Positions 1 to 6,491 of a DNA stretch of 16,566 bases are shown in pieces (positions within the stretch are counted from its first letter, which is position 1; each line of letters starts with the position of its first letter). This DNA comes from a candidate division TM6 bacterium UASB124. Lineage in GTDB: Bacteria > Dependentiae > Babeliae > Babeliales > RVW-14. The position numbers were made by a program, and so were the translations under genes. The notes under the pieces are model-generated. The model was not told where the DNA came from and did not search any database. It saw nothing but the letters and a program-made list of their open reading frames with translations. Location of the stretch: assembly GCA_001468855.1 (NCBI GenBank), contig LDIV01000003.1:138078-154643 (forward strand). Direction: 5' to 3'.

Positions 1-115
1 TAACCACAGGAATTGCTTCTGATTGGATTGATGATGCTTCTTCAAAACCTAAATCAGCTACTGCTTTAAGTATTTCTTTACTTAAACCTAATTCTTCAAA
101 TCGTTTTTTTATCAT
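1..115 (-). CDS. DEAD-box ATP-dependent RNA helicase, N-terminal 38 residues (cut by window edge)
   Basis: The minus-strand frame opens with ATG at 115 and runs off the left edge. The 38 visible residues match the start of a DEAD-box helicase: F6, then 17 residues on G23-F24, then the Q-motif core EEASSIQ with the invariant Gln at 31, followed by SEAIP. In this family the Q motif reads the adenine of ATP; the enzymes unwind short RNA duplexes in ribosome assembly, cold adaptation or RNA decay. The ATG lies 9 bases after the rplU stop, so the two are almost certainly co-transcribed. No clear Shine-Dalgarno sequence precedes it, suggesting translational coupling. The DEAD and SAT motifs lie outside the window, so the subfamily (DeaD/CsdA, RhlE, SrmB) cannot be told. 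Confidence 0.85.
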   Translation of the reverse strand, partial: MIKKRFEELGLSKEILKAVADLGFEEASSIQSEAIPVV

Positions 116-124
116 ATAGGGAAA

Positions 125-487
125 TTAAACGCTTTCGATGCGAACAACGGTCAAAGGCTGACGATGTCCTGTTTTTGTACGGCGCTTTTTACGACGCTGG
201 AATTTAAAAATAATGACTTTAGGCCCTTTGGTTTGTTTTACGATATTGGCCTTGATTGTGGCACCTTTAATAAAAGGTTGGCCGAACTCAAATTTGTTAT
301 CGCTTGATTTACGGAAAACAACTTCTTTAAAAGAAACTGCATCACCAGCATTGCCTTCGAGCTTTTCTATTGCAACTGTTTTGCCTGGGACAGCTTGGTA
401 TTGTTTACCGCCTGTTTGAAAAATGGCGTAATGATATTGATTATTTACTTGTGCTGGTTTTGGTTGAGTAGCTTTTGTAGCTTTCAT
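125..487 (-). CDS. rplU: 50S ribosomal protein L21
   Basis: This is a 120-residue protein of the large ribosomal subunit that binds 23S rRNA. The core begins at YAIFQTGGKQY (residues 20-30), exactly how L21 proteins normally begin, and ends with the basic L21 signature KKRRTKTGHRQPLT. Compared with the usual length of about 103 residues it has an extra N-terminal stretch of about 18 residues rich in Lys, Thr, Pro and Gln. No internal Met offers a shorter start, and an AAGG sequence 10 bases upstream of the ATG supports the long form. The gene is normally followed by rpmA (L27); here a DEAD-box helicase gene follows instead. It is read from its own promoter at 549-576. Confidence 0.97.
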   Translation of the reverse strand: MKATKATQPKPAQVNNQYHYAIFQTGGKQYQAVPGKTVAIEKLEGNAGDAVSFKEVVFRKSSDNKFEFGQPFIKGATIKANIVKQTKGPKVIIFKFQRRKKRRTKTGHRQPLTVVRIESV

Positions 488-548
488 AGTACATTTGCCT
501 TTTGAAACATTTCTACTAGTAATTTTTTTGAAGGTATAAACAAATTAC

Positions 549-576
549 ATTCTAGCATAAGTGGTTTTTATGTCTA
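549..576 (-). promoter_or_regulatory. Sigma-70-type promoter for rplU and the helicase gene
   Basis: On the minus strand a -35 hexamer TAGACA (571-576) is separated by 16 bases from a -10 hexamer TAGAAT (549-554). The -10 carries an extended TGC directly in front (TGCTAGAAT). It lies about 60 bases upstream of the rplU start. Both hexamers are close to the consensus and the gap before rplU holds no other gene, so this is the best promoter in the window. Confidence 0.65.
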
Positions 577-753
577 GGAAAGCCGAATATCTCTATTGTT
601 TTCGAATGATTAATTTTATAAAGGGTTACAAAAATACAAAAAACAAAGGTTAATCACTTGAGCGTTCTATTTTGGCACAAAAAGTGTTTGAATTGAAAGT
701 ATGAAGATATTCAGTTTTTTAGAAAATTTATGGATCTGGTTGGATAAAGAATG

Positions 754-776
754 AGCCCCCTTTACAAAAGGGGGCT
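754..776 (-). terminator. Hairpin terminator after the 281-residue exported protein gene
   Basis: AGCCCCCTTT (754-763) pairs perfectly with AAAGGGGGCT (767-776) around a 3-base loop. It lies 30 bases past the stop codon at 806. On the minus strand the hairpin is followed by CATTCTTTATCC, a poor U-tract. The stem is strong, but release may be less efficient than at a classic intrinsic terminator. Confidence 0.65.
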
Positions 777-805
777 TAAAAAGCTTTGTGGCTACACGAT
801 TATCT

Positions 806-1651
806 TTAGTTTGATGTATAAGTTTCTTTGAGATTGAGTAGGGTTTTTGCTGCTTCTTTTTGTGTGTCATCAGAAAAAGTTTTAAGAAGAGCTTTAATAA
901 GTAGCATGCGCTTTTCTTTCATTTTCTTCCAAATAGGTCCACTAAGAAAGTCTAAGAGATCCGAGAGTTCTTTGTGTGAAAGATAGTGTTCAAGCGTATC
1001 GTGTAAGCTTTCTGCAAATGTATCAATAAACATTTTAATGACACGCATATTTTTTTGATCTAGATATGCGGCAGCTTCTTGTTGGTTGAGTAGCGTGTTT
1101 GCTTCTTGAACTACATGTTTGCAGAGTGCGTCTATATCTTTTTGATCAAGTGATGTTTGTTTTATTGATGTTTCAAGCATGCTTTTAGTGAATGTATGAG
1201 CTTGTTTGAGTGCTGTACGAACCTTATCCTGGGCAGTTTGTTTGGATATTGTTTTAGGTAATGGGATGACATCTAGCATATCCGTTAAGCAGGTGGTTAA
1301 AGCATCAAAGCTGGCTAATGCCAGTTTAAGTACCGGCTCCCTGAGGTCTTTAACGGCTTTAAGATCCTTGAGGTTTGTACAAACTGGTAGGATAAAATAA
1401 TCAACAACGTTGTCATAGATACGTGTTGATAGCGGTTGCTTGTTACTTGATTCGGCTGCTAATAGCTTTTGAAATGTGTCTGATATCTGGTCAATGTGTT
1501 TTTCTAAAGAATTATCATATTGTTTGTTATTTGCCACTTTCTGAATGGCTTGCTTGGGGGATTTATTTTGTTTGTTATTCTGCCCTCTTGCCTTAAGGGA
1601 TGATAACGTTAAGGATAATCCACACAAAAGAAGCAACCCGTACTTGTTCAT
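806..1651 (-). CDS. Exported all-helical protein of unknown function
   Basis: 281 residues. Residues 1-23 form a signal peptide (NKYG, a Leu-rich core, then SSLKARG), so the product is probably secreted or periplasmic. The start is firm: GGAGGT lies 6 bases before the ATG. The mature part is Lys/Gln-rich and predicted helical throughout. Near residues 211-255 the pattern of a helix followed by LSDLLDFLSGPIWKKM loosely recalls the DUF2059 family (acidic helix, then FYxSPxGxK), but the resemblance is weak and no catalytic motif is visible. It stands alone, with a terminator after it and an 890-base degraded region before it. Function unknown. Confidence 0.8.
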   Translation of the reverse strand: MNKYGLLLLCGLSLTLSSLKARGQNNKQNKSPKQAIQKVANNKQYDNSLEKHIDQISDTFQKLLAAESSNKQPLSTRIYDNVVDYFILPVCTNLKDLKAVKDLREPVLKLALASFDALTTCLTDMLDVIPLPKTISKQTAQDKVRTALKQAHTFTKSMLETSIKQTSLDQKDIDALCKHVVQEANTLLNQQEAAAYLDQKNMRVIKMFIDTFAESLHDTLEHYLSHKELSDLLDFLSGPIWKKMKEKRMLLIKALLKTFSDDTQKEAAKTLLNLKETYTSN

Positions 1652-1876
1652 GATAATACCTCCATCATAAATTAGGTTATAAAATTTGTTACTAACGGTT
1701 GGTGGTGCAGTATTTAAATGATAAATATTGTTAAGAATGATTAACGATAAAACTAGTATAAAGATCTCTAATCAAACCGCAACCGCCCCCATATTTAATT
1801 CAATTAGAATTTGGAGTAGCTATTTTGTTTGAATTATTAAGAAATGTGAGATGAGCTGCAAGGTGTTACGGTTATT

Positions 1877-2255
1877 TTACATGCGGTTCAAGAGGTTCTT
1901 TTTTACAAAAAGGTAGCGTTTTTTAAATAGCGCTTCATTCAGAATCCGATTTAAATGTTTCTTGTGCTGGAAATAGTTTATAACCTTGATGGTTATAATA
2001 TTATCTGTTCAAAGGATAAGTTCTGATGCCATGTTATATCCCAATTTGTTGTGGTTTTAATAGGACAGCCGGCGATTAAAAATTTTTCATTTGGTGACAT
2101 TGCTATCGAAGAAATCGATTTGTCCGATCCCGTAATGGTATGGATTTACTTTGCGACAGAGCGTCATACATCTTAAAGCTTCCACTTTTAGCGCCTACAA
2201 TAATTAGATTGCTTTGTGCTGATATTGCAGATGAGATAGTTTTTTGTTTAAATTT
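1877..2255 (-). pseudogene. Eroded WD40-repeat protein gene (C-terminal part, frameshifted)
   Basis: On the minus strand one frame gives KTISSAISAQSNLIIVGAKS followed by GSFKMYD, a WD40-type blade. A stop follows in that frame. A second frame carries on with TITGSDKSISSIAMSPNEK, then FLIAG and NWDITW, a second blade about 40 residues later with the typical SPxxKFLxxG core and WD ending. After a stop near 1993 a third frame continues (NIITIKVINYFQHKKHLN and onward) to a stop at 1877. The frame changes fall near 2115-2140 and near 1995. No start codon or ribosome binding site serves these pieces. WD40 propellers are protein-interaction scaffolds, commonest in eukaryotes. A further piece may extend upstream to about 2320. 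Confidence 0.65.
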
Positions 2256-2265
2256 TTACTTGTGT

Positions 2266-2398
2266 GGTTGTTTCCAAGCCTAATCGCTCAATAAAGCTGC
2301 GCGTTGAATATGGCATAAATTATCTCAAGGACGTAAAACAGAAGCTCCGTGTCTCTTCAAAGCTAGCAACAGATCGTAACTTTGGTTATGTTGCGTAA
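2266..2398 (+). pseudogene. Possible transposase C-terminal remnant (IS5-like)
   Basis: A 40-odd codon plus-strand frame ending in TAA at 2398 reads KPNRSIKLRVEYGINYLK and then continues to DRNFGYVA. The string RVEYGINYLK, with its Arg-Val-Glu and Leu-Lys spacing, recalls the RVxVEHxIxxLK segment near the C-terminus of IS5-group DDE transposases, where the Glu is the last catalytic acid. There is no start, no upstream transposase body and no terminal repeat that I could see. The match is short and from memory, so the call is tentative. Confidence 0.3.
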
Positions 2399-2541
2399 GT
2401 TAGGTGAAAATAGATTTCTATAACATTTATCCAAACCCTGTGAAATCACTCTATCAAATTGTATGCTCGATTTGGACGAAATGAGAAAATACTGAAAAAA
2501 ACTAACAGCATTACATGTTGACTATTTATACGGGTGAAATC

Positions 2542-3396
2542 TTAGAATGATACAATTTGTTGAAAGAGTGTTGTATTAATACTTCTACTGCTTGCTGGCC
2601 CTTCTATTATTTTGGGAATGTTTGCAAATAATGGGTGGTGTAGGAAAGGTAAGAGGGCATTTTTGCCAATTGATCCTTGCCCTGGCCATGCATGTCGGTC
2701 AAGCATACAGCCTCGTTTGTCATTGGTGTCATTAAAATGAATGAGCTTAATATTTTTTATTCCCATAGTTCTATTGAGGAGTGCTATGAAGTCTTCTATT
2801 GGCTCTAGTGCATAGCCATATGAAAAGGCATGAGCTGTATCAAGGCAAAAGCCGAGCTTTTCCGGCTGATCTAATTCTTGTTTGAGGAGAATAAAATCTT
2901 CTAAATCTGATCCTATTGTTTTTTTGCCATGAGCGCTATTTTCAACCAAAAGGGTAACATCGTGTTCATTTCTGATAATACTGTTAAGCATTTTTGCCAG
3001 GGTCTTAATGCCTTGTATTTTACATAAAGGGTCTTGCTCTGTTGGCGAATGCCCTTTGGCTGATCCTGAATGGAGTATTAAGTAGTTGACTTCAAGCTCT
3101 TTGGCCATACGGATTTCTTTTTTGAGTAGCATTTTTGAGAGAGCAAAGGTTTGTTTGTTACTTGTTGCCGGATTGATCCAATAAGAACTGTGGATAAAAA
3201 GAGTAGAAAAAAATTGTTTTTTGGCCTGCAAAAAAAACAATTTTTCTTTTTCTGTCAGAACTATATAGTTATGATTTTTTTGCTTAACCAGAAAAAACTG
3301 AAACAATTGCAACTCGTAACTGAGTGCTTCTTTAACAAGGTTTGATAATGAGTCTTTAAGCCGCAAATGGAGGCCGATGTTGTGTTTACAACTCAA
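2542..3396 (-). CDS. nfo: Endonuclease IV (apurinic/apyrimidinic endonuclease)
   Basis: 284 residues, the usual length for this zinc-dependent TIM-barrel enzyme, which cuts the DNA backbone 5' of abasic sites in base excision repair. All nine metal ligands can be placed: H69 (FIHSSY), H109 (LILHSGS), E152 (LVENSAHG), D186 and H189 (CLDTAHAF), H220 (LIHFND), D233 and H235 (DRHAWPGQG) and E265 (IIEGP). The start is TTG at 3396, chosen because AAGGA lies 5 bases upstream and the N-terminus IGLH aligns with the family's IGAH. The gene overlaps the 3' end of the phosphohexomutase gene by 11 bases, so the two are co-transcribed and translationally coupled. The functional link between them is not obvious. 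Confidence 0.93.
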   Translation of the reverse strand: MSCKHNIGLHLRLKDSLSNLVKEALSYELQLFQFFLVKQKNHNYIVLTEKEKLFFLQAKKQFFSTLFIHSSYWINPATSNKQTFALSKMLLKKEIRMAKELEVNYLILHSGSAKGHSPTEQDPLCKIQGIKTLAKMLNSIIRNEHDVTLLVENSAHGKKTIGSDLEDFILLKQELDQPEKLGFCLDTAHAFSYGYALEPIEDFIALLNRTMGIKNIKLIHFNDTNDKRGCMLDRHAWPGQGSIGKNALLPFLHHPLFANIPKIIEGPASSRSINTTLFQQIVSF

Positions 3397-4786
3397 TTTT
3401 TTCCTTCAGAAATTGCTCATCAAAATAGTCAATCAATAGTTTGTAAAAATCATTTTTAACATGAAGTAAGCCCTCTGGGGTATCTGATTCAAACCGCATA
3501 CTGATGACGGGTTGAGTGTTTGATGCTCTAATTAGGCCCCAGCCATAATTCATATGCGCACGGACGCCATCGATAGTGATGAGTTCAAGATCGGTGCGTG
3601 TGGCAAATATTTTTTTAATATGGTCAACAATTTTTGATTTATCAGCATCGGTTTTGCAAGCAATACGGAATTCGGGTGAACTTACCTTATGTGGGATAAT
3701 TTTTAAAAGTTCTTCGAGAGTTTTTCCAGATTCATCGAGAAGCTCAATAGTTCTTAATGCAGCATAAATGCCATCATCATAGCCAAAGTATCGGTCATGA
3801 AAGAAGAAATGACAGCTTAATTCTCCTGCAAGCAAGGCATGGTTATCGGCCATTGCTTTTTTGATTAACGAGTGGCCTGAAGGAGCTATGCATGGCTTGG
3901 CGCCCCATTTTTTGAGAATATCAATTAGTCCGCCTGAACTTTTGATGTCGCAGACGACTGCGGCGCCTGGATTTTTTTGGACAATTTTCTGAGCAAATAG
4001 TGCTAACATCTTGTCGCCGGCTACCAGTTTTCCTTGTTTGGTCATAGGATTCATACGATCGCAATCGCCATCGAGCCCTAAACCGATTTCAAGTTGAGGA
4101 TTATCTTTGAGTGCTTTGGCGACATAAGTCATATTTTCTGGAACAGTAGGATCTGCTTCATGGTTTGGAAATGTACCATCAACCTCCGGGAACAATAACT
4201 GAACATTTGGCCAGTTCATTTTTTTTATTAATAGCGGCAGTACAGTGCCTGCTGCGCCATTACCACAGTCAATAATAGCGTGTATGGTGAGATTTTTAAG
4301 ATGGGCAAAATGGTTGGTTATATAAGTAATATAATCATCAATTATAGAATAGTGATTGATTGATCCTTTTTGTGTGGCAAGCGGTGCGAAGAGTTTTTCT
4401 TCGTAAATTTTTCTAATGTTTTGAATTTGTTGACCCCAGACGCCCCACATTTTAATACCGTTGTATTCTTTGGGATTGTGGGATGCCGTTATAACGAGTG
4501 CTGTTGTGATATGAAGGTGGTGAACGGCAAAATAAACGGCCGGCGTTGGACAAATACCAACATCAATGACATCAAATCCCATGTCAGTGAGAGCTTTAAT
4601 GACATTGTTGTGTATTATCGACGAATGAGTTCTTCCGTCTCGTCCGACAATAAATCGTTTACTATCAGGATGTTTATTAGATAAAAAAGTGGCAATTGCT
4701 CTGGTTAGGTCATAGGCTTCTTCAACCATAAGCTCGCTGCCGATAATTCCACGAATATCGTATTCTCTAAAGATATTCATTTTCAT
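3386..4786 (-). CDS. manB: Phosphomannomutase/phosphoglucomutase
   Basis: 466 residues, the normal length for the alpha-D-phosphohexomutase family, which interconverts mannose- or glucose-6-phosphate and the 1-phosphates to feed nucleotide-sugar and surface polysaccharide synthesis. Four domains are marked by family motifs: YDIRG near the start, the phosphoserine loop TASHNP (100-105, Ser102), the metal loop DGDCDR (239-244), the sugar loop GELSCH (321-326) and the phosphate-binding RASNTQP (420-426). Two glycines are replaced by cysteine: DGDGDR is DGDCDR and GEMSGH is GELSCH. The frame is open further upstream to a TTG at 4822, but the ATG at 4786 has AGGAG seven bases before it and gives the expected N-terminus. 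Symbol by family; algC/pgm-type naming is equally possible. Confidence 0.93.
   Translation of the reverse strand: MKMNIFREYDIRGIIGSELMVEEAYDLTRAIATFLSNKHPDSKRFIVGRDGRTHSSIIHNNVIKALTDMGFDVIDVGICPTPAVYFAVHHLHITTALVITASHNPKEYNGIKMWGVWGQQIQNIRKIYEEKLFAPLATQKGSINHYSIIDDYITYITNHFAHLKNLTIHAIIDCGNGAAGTVLPLLIKKMNWPNVQLLFPEVDGTFPNHEADPTVPENMTYVAKALKDNPQLEIGLGLDGDCDRMNPMTKQGKLVAGDKMLALFAQKIVQKNPGAAVVCDIKSSGGLIDILKKWGAKPCIAPSGHSLIKKAMADNHALLAGELSCHFFFHDRYFGYDDGIYAALRTIELLDESGKTLEELLKIIPHKVSSPEFRIACKTDADKSKIVDHIKKIFATRTDLELITIDGVRAHMNYGWGLIRASNTQPVISMRFESDTPEGLLHVKNDFYKLLIDYFDEQFLKEKIEL
3402..3406 (-). promoter_or_regulatory. Ribosome binding site deciding the TTG start of nfo
   Basis: AAGGA on the minus strand, five bases before the TTG at 3396 and inside the end of the upstream gene. 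There is no in-frame ATG near the N-terminus, so this site is the main support for the TTG start. Confidence 0.7.
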
Positions 4787-4793
4787 AAAAGCT

Positions 4794-4798
4794 CTCCT
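4794..4798 (-). promoter_or_regulatory. Ribosome binding site deciding the start of the phosphohexomutase
   Basis: AGGAG on the minus strand, seven bases before the ATG at 4786. It rules in that ATG over the in-frame TTG at 4822, which has no such site. Confidence 0.75.
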
Positions 4799-4831
4799 CG
4801 TTGAGGCCTGTAAGCTATTCAAATTTAGTTT

Positions 4832-4860
4832 ATTTTACGGGGAAAAATGATTTTTTTAAA
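4832..4860 (-). promoter_or_regulatory. Candidate promoter for the phosphohexomutase-nfo operon
   Basis: On the minus strand TTTAAA (4855-4860) and TAAAAT (4832-4837) are separated by 17 bases and lie about 45 bases before the ATG at 4786. The -10 matches five of six consensus bases and the -35 four of six. In AT-rich sequence such pairs arise by chance, so confidence is limited. Confidence 0.4.
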
Positions 4861-4907
4861 GAAGGACGGTATTGGCTTGTATCAATTTCAGATTGAATTG
4901 AAGAAGA

Positions 4908-4926
4908 GGGGTAGTGATTCTACCCC
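4908..4926 (-). terminator. Terminator after the 475-residue exported protein gene
   Basis: GGGGTAG (4908-4914) pairs with CTACCCC (4920-4926) around a 5-base loop, 14 bases past the stop codon at 4940. On the minus strand a U-rich stretch TCTTCTTC follows. This fits an intrinsic terminator for the minus-strand gene ending at 4940. Confidence 0.75.
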
Positions 4927-4939
4927 CTATAATGAACAA

Positions 4940-6367
4940 TTAAGTGGTAGGCATTGTAGGAGCTGTTGGCATTTCAGGATTTGGCGCATCTGTTGTAGCC
5001 GTTGTTTCCGGCGTTATTGTTGTATCTGGGGTTGCTGAGGCTTCTGGGGTTGTTGTGGCTGTTTGGATAGTGCTTGGGGGTTCTATCTTTGGGGCCTCAG
5101 CAGTTGGTGTTGCGGTTGTTGGAGCTGTAGTTGTTGGGGCTTTTGGCGTTGGCGCTGTCGGCTGTATTGTTTGTTGTGGTATTTCTGTTGGTCCAAAGAG
5201 TTTTCCTTTTATCTGAAGGTATGTTGAATATACAAATTGCATTATCCATGTTATGCCATCTGCCATGCGATTAAAAATATAATAAACAAGGGTTTCGGCC
5301 TCTTTTTCTTCTTTGGTGACCGGTTTCTTTTCCGTAATAAGCCATGATTTAAACATAACCTTTTTAGGGGCGGTTGGCTTTGCTTCAGTTGTAATTACTG
5401 TTTTTTCAGCTTCTAAGGCAACTCCCTTAGCCTGTAATTTTGCAATGTTATCTTGGATAGCTTTTATCGATTCCTGAATCTTATCAGTGGAGGCTTGAAA
5501 TGTTTTTGCTGTTGCGTTCTCAAAATTTTGTTGGAGACCTGTGACTTCTTTGAGGTTTTTATCAACTAGATCAGCAATTTGCTGTGCGGTTGCTTGCGAT
5601 TCTTGTGCTAGTATATCAAGACTTTTTTTACGTGCTTGCAGTGTGATTGATTTTATTTTCTCAATGTCGCTGTCCATCTGTGTAAGTAATTTTTTGAGTG
5701 CATCTTTGTCTTGGCTTAGTGCTGTAATTTGCGTGTTGATGGTTGTTAAATCTTTTTGATGAGCTTCTTGTCCTGCTGTTGCTGCGGTTGTTGGTGTTGT
5801 TTGTTCAGATGGTGTTTGTGGTTGTTTGGTTTCGCTAGTTTGTTGTATTGTTTCTTGGATTGCACCTGTACTAAATTGTGTTTGTTGAAAAAAATCATCG
5901 AGCTTGGCATCTTGCTCAAAGAATTTTTGATATAAATCTGTTCTAGCTTTAAGCATTTGATCGATAACACTGCTCATTTTATCAAGAGCAGCATTCACTT
6001 TTTTGAATAATTTCATAATATCAGGGTTACTTGTTTTTGCTGTTGATTCTTTTCCTTCGTCAATCTCTATTGTTTCCGGCCATTTTAATTGTTCTGGTTT
6101 TACTTCAGGAGCAGGTGCTGTTAGTGGCGTTGCGGTTTCTTCTGTAGGTGCTGCTGGTGCGGTAGCTTCGGTAGGTGCTGCGGGTTGCGCAGTCGGCATT
6201 GCATCTGGAGCTGGCGGTGGTGGCGGTGTGGTTGGTACCGCCTCTGCCGGTGTTGCAGTAGTGTCTGATTCACTTGCCGTTGGCATTTCGCTCATGAGTG
6301 GGTAAAAAAGAAATACTGTGCTCAGTAAAAAGAGTGAGAATGTACTATTATATGAAAAGATTTTCAT
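4940..6367 (-). CDS. Exported coiled-coil protein with Pro/Thr/Ala-rich ends
   Basis: 475 residues, not a family I recognise. Residues 1 to about 26 form a signal peptide (hydrophobic core SLFLLSTVFLFYP). Then come a Pro/Ala/Thr-rich stretch with a run of seven prolines with one Ala interruption (about 28-90), a Gln/Lys-rich segment predicted to form long coiled coils (about 111-170 and 200-325), an amphipathic to hydrophobic helix (about 360-381, ITWIMQFVYSTYLQ) ending in KGKLFGP, and a low-complexity Pro/Thr/Ala tail to the C-terminus (MPTT). The start has AAGGGG eight bases upstream. The next gene upstream has the same order of parts and the same LxGPxxP junction, so the two look like diverged paralogues. 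A surface-anchored or cell-wall-spanning filament is possible; function unknown. Confidence 0.85.
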   Translation of the reverse strand: MKIFSYNSTFSLFLLSTVFLFYPLMSEMPTASESDTTATPAEAVPTTPPPPPAPDAMPTAQPAAPTEATAPAAPTEETATPLTAPAPEVKPEQLKWPETIEIDEGKESTAKTSNPDIMKLFKKVNAALDKMSSVIDQMLKARTDLYQKFFEQDAKLDDFFQQTQFSTGAIQETIQQTSETKQPQTPSEQTTPTTAATAGQEAHQKDLTTINTQITALSQDKDALKKLLTQMDSDIEKIKSITLQARKKSLDILAQESQATAQQIADLVDKNLKEVTGLQQNFENATAKTFQASTDKIQESIKAIQDNIAKLQAKGVALEAEKTVITTEAKPTAPKKVMFKSWLITEKKPVTKEEKEAETLVYYIFNRMADGITWIMQFVYSTYLQIKGKLFGPTEIPQQTIQPTAPTPKAPTTTAPTTATPTAEAPKIEPPSTIQTATTTPEASATPDTTITPETTATTDAPNPEMPTAPTMPTT

Positions 6368-6491
6368 AACAGAATCCCCTTGTTTGAACTATATGAACAA
6401 CAAACTCTATCAAGAGTCTATCGTTCATACATATAAAATGTTAATTACAAGCTACCACGAGCTTTGTTGAGAAATCAACCGGTGAGAAGTT

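Larger units (their letters stand above)
488..805. other. Intergenic stretch between rplU and the exported 281-residue protein gene
   Basis: About 318 bases without a gene. It holds the rplU promoter (549-576) and the terminator of the upstream minus-strand gene (754-776). The part from about 580 to 750 is AT-rich, and I see no coding frame with a plausible start, no tRNA fold and no repeat in it. Confidence 0.6.
1652..2541. other. Long region without an intact gene; decayed sequence
   Basis: About 890 bases between two minus-strand genes. The part 1877-2255 is a frameshifted WD40-type pseudogene on the minus strand, and 2266-2398 may be a transposase remnant on the plus strand; both are listed separately. 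In 1652-1876 I see only the ribosome binding site of the gene ending at 1651 and AT-rich sequence, and in 2399-2541 nothing recognisable. No tRNA or repeat array was found. Confidence 0.6.

Noticed and set aside
2490..2541. Terminator after nfo: a four-base stem followed by a run of T on the minus strand
   Set aside because: The stem (AACA with TGTT) is too short and the loop too long to call; a T-run alone is common in this sequence.
1652..2541. tRNA or other structured RNA in the long gene-free stretch
   Set aside because: A GGTTCAA-like string near 1885 has no matching acceptor or anticodon arms, and no other cloverleaf pattern was seen.
3386..4822. Longer phosphohexomutase start at the TTG at 4822
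   Set aside because: The ATG at 4786 has a good ribosome binding site and gives the family's usual N-terminus; the extra 12 residues do not resemble the family.
4944..5216. Open plus-strand frame coding a Val/Gly/Ala-rich peptide
   Set aside because: It is the antisense of the Pro/Thr/Ala-rich tail of the minus-strand exported protein; the composition follows from that, and there is no ribosome binding site.
6003..6305. Open plus-strand frame rich in Gly, Val, Ala and Ser
   Set aside because: Antisense of the Pro/Ala-rich N-terminal part of the same minus-strand gene, with no independent signal.
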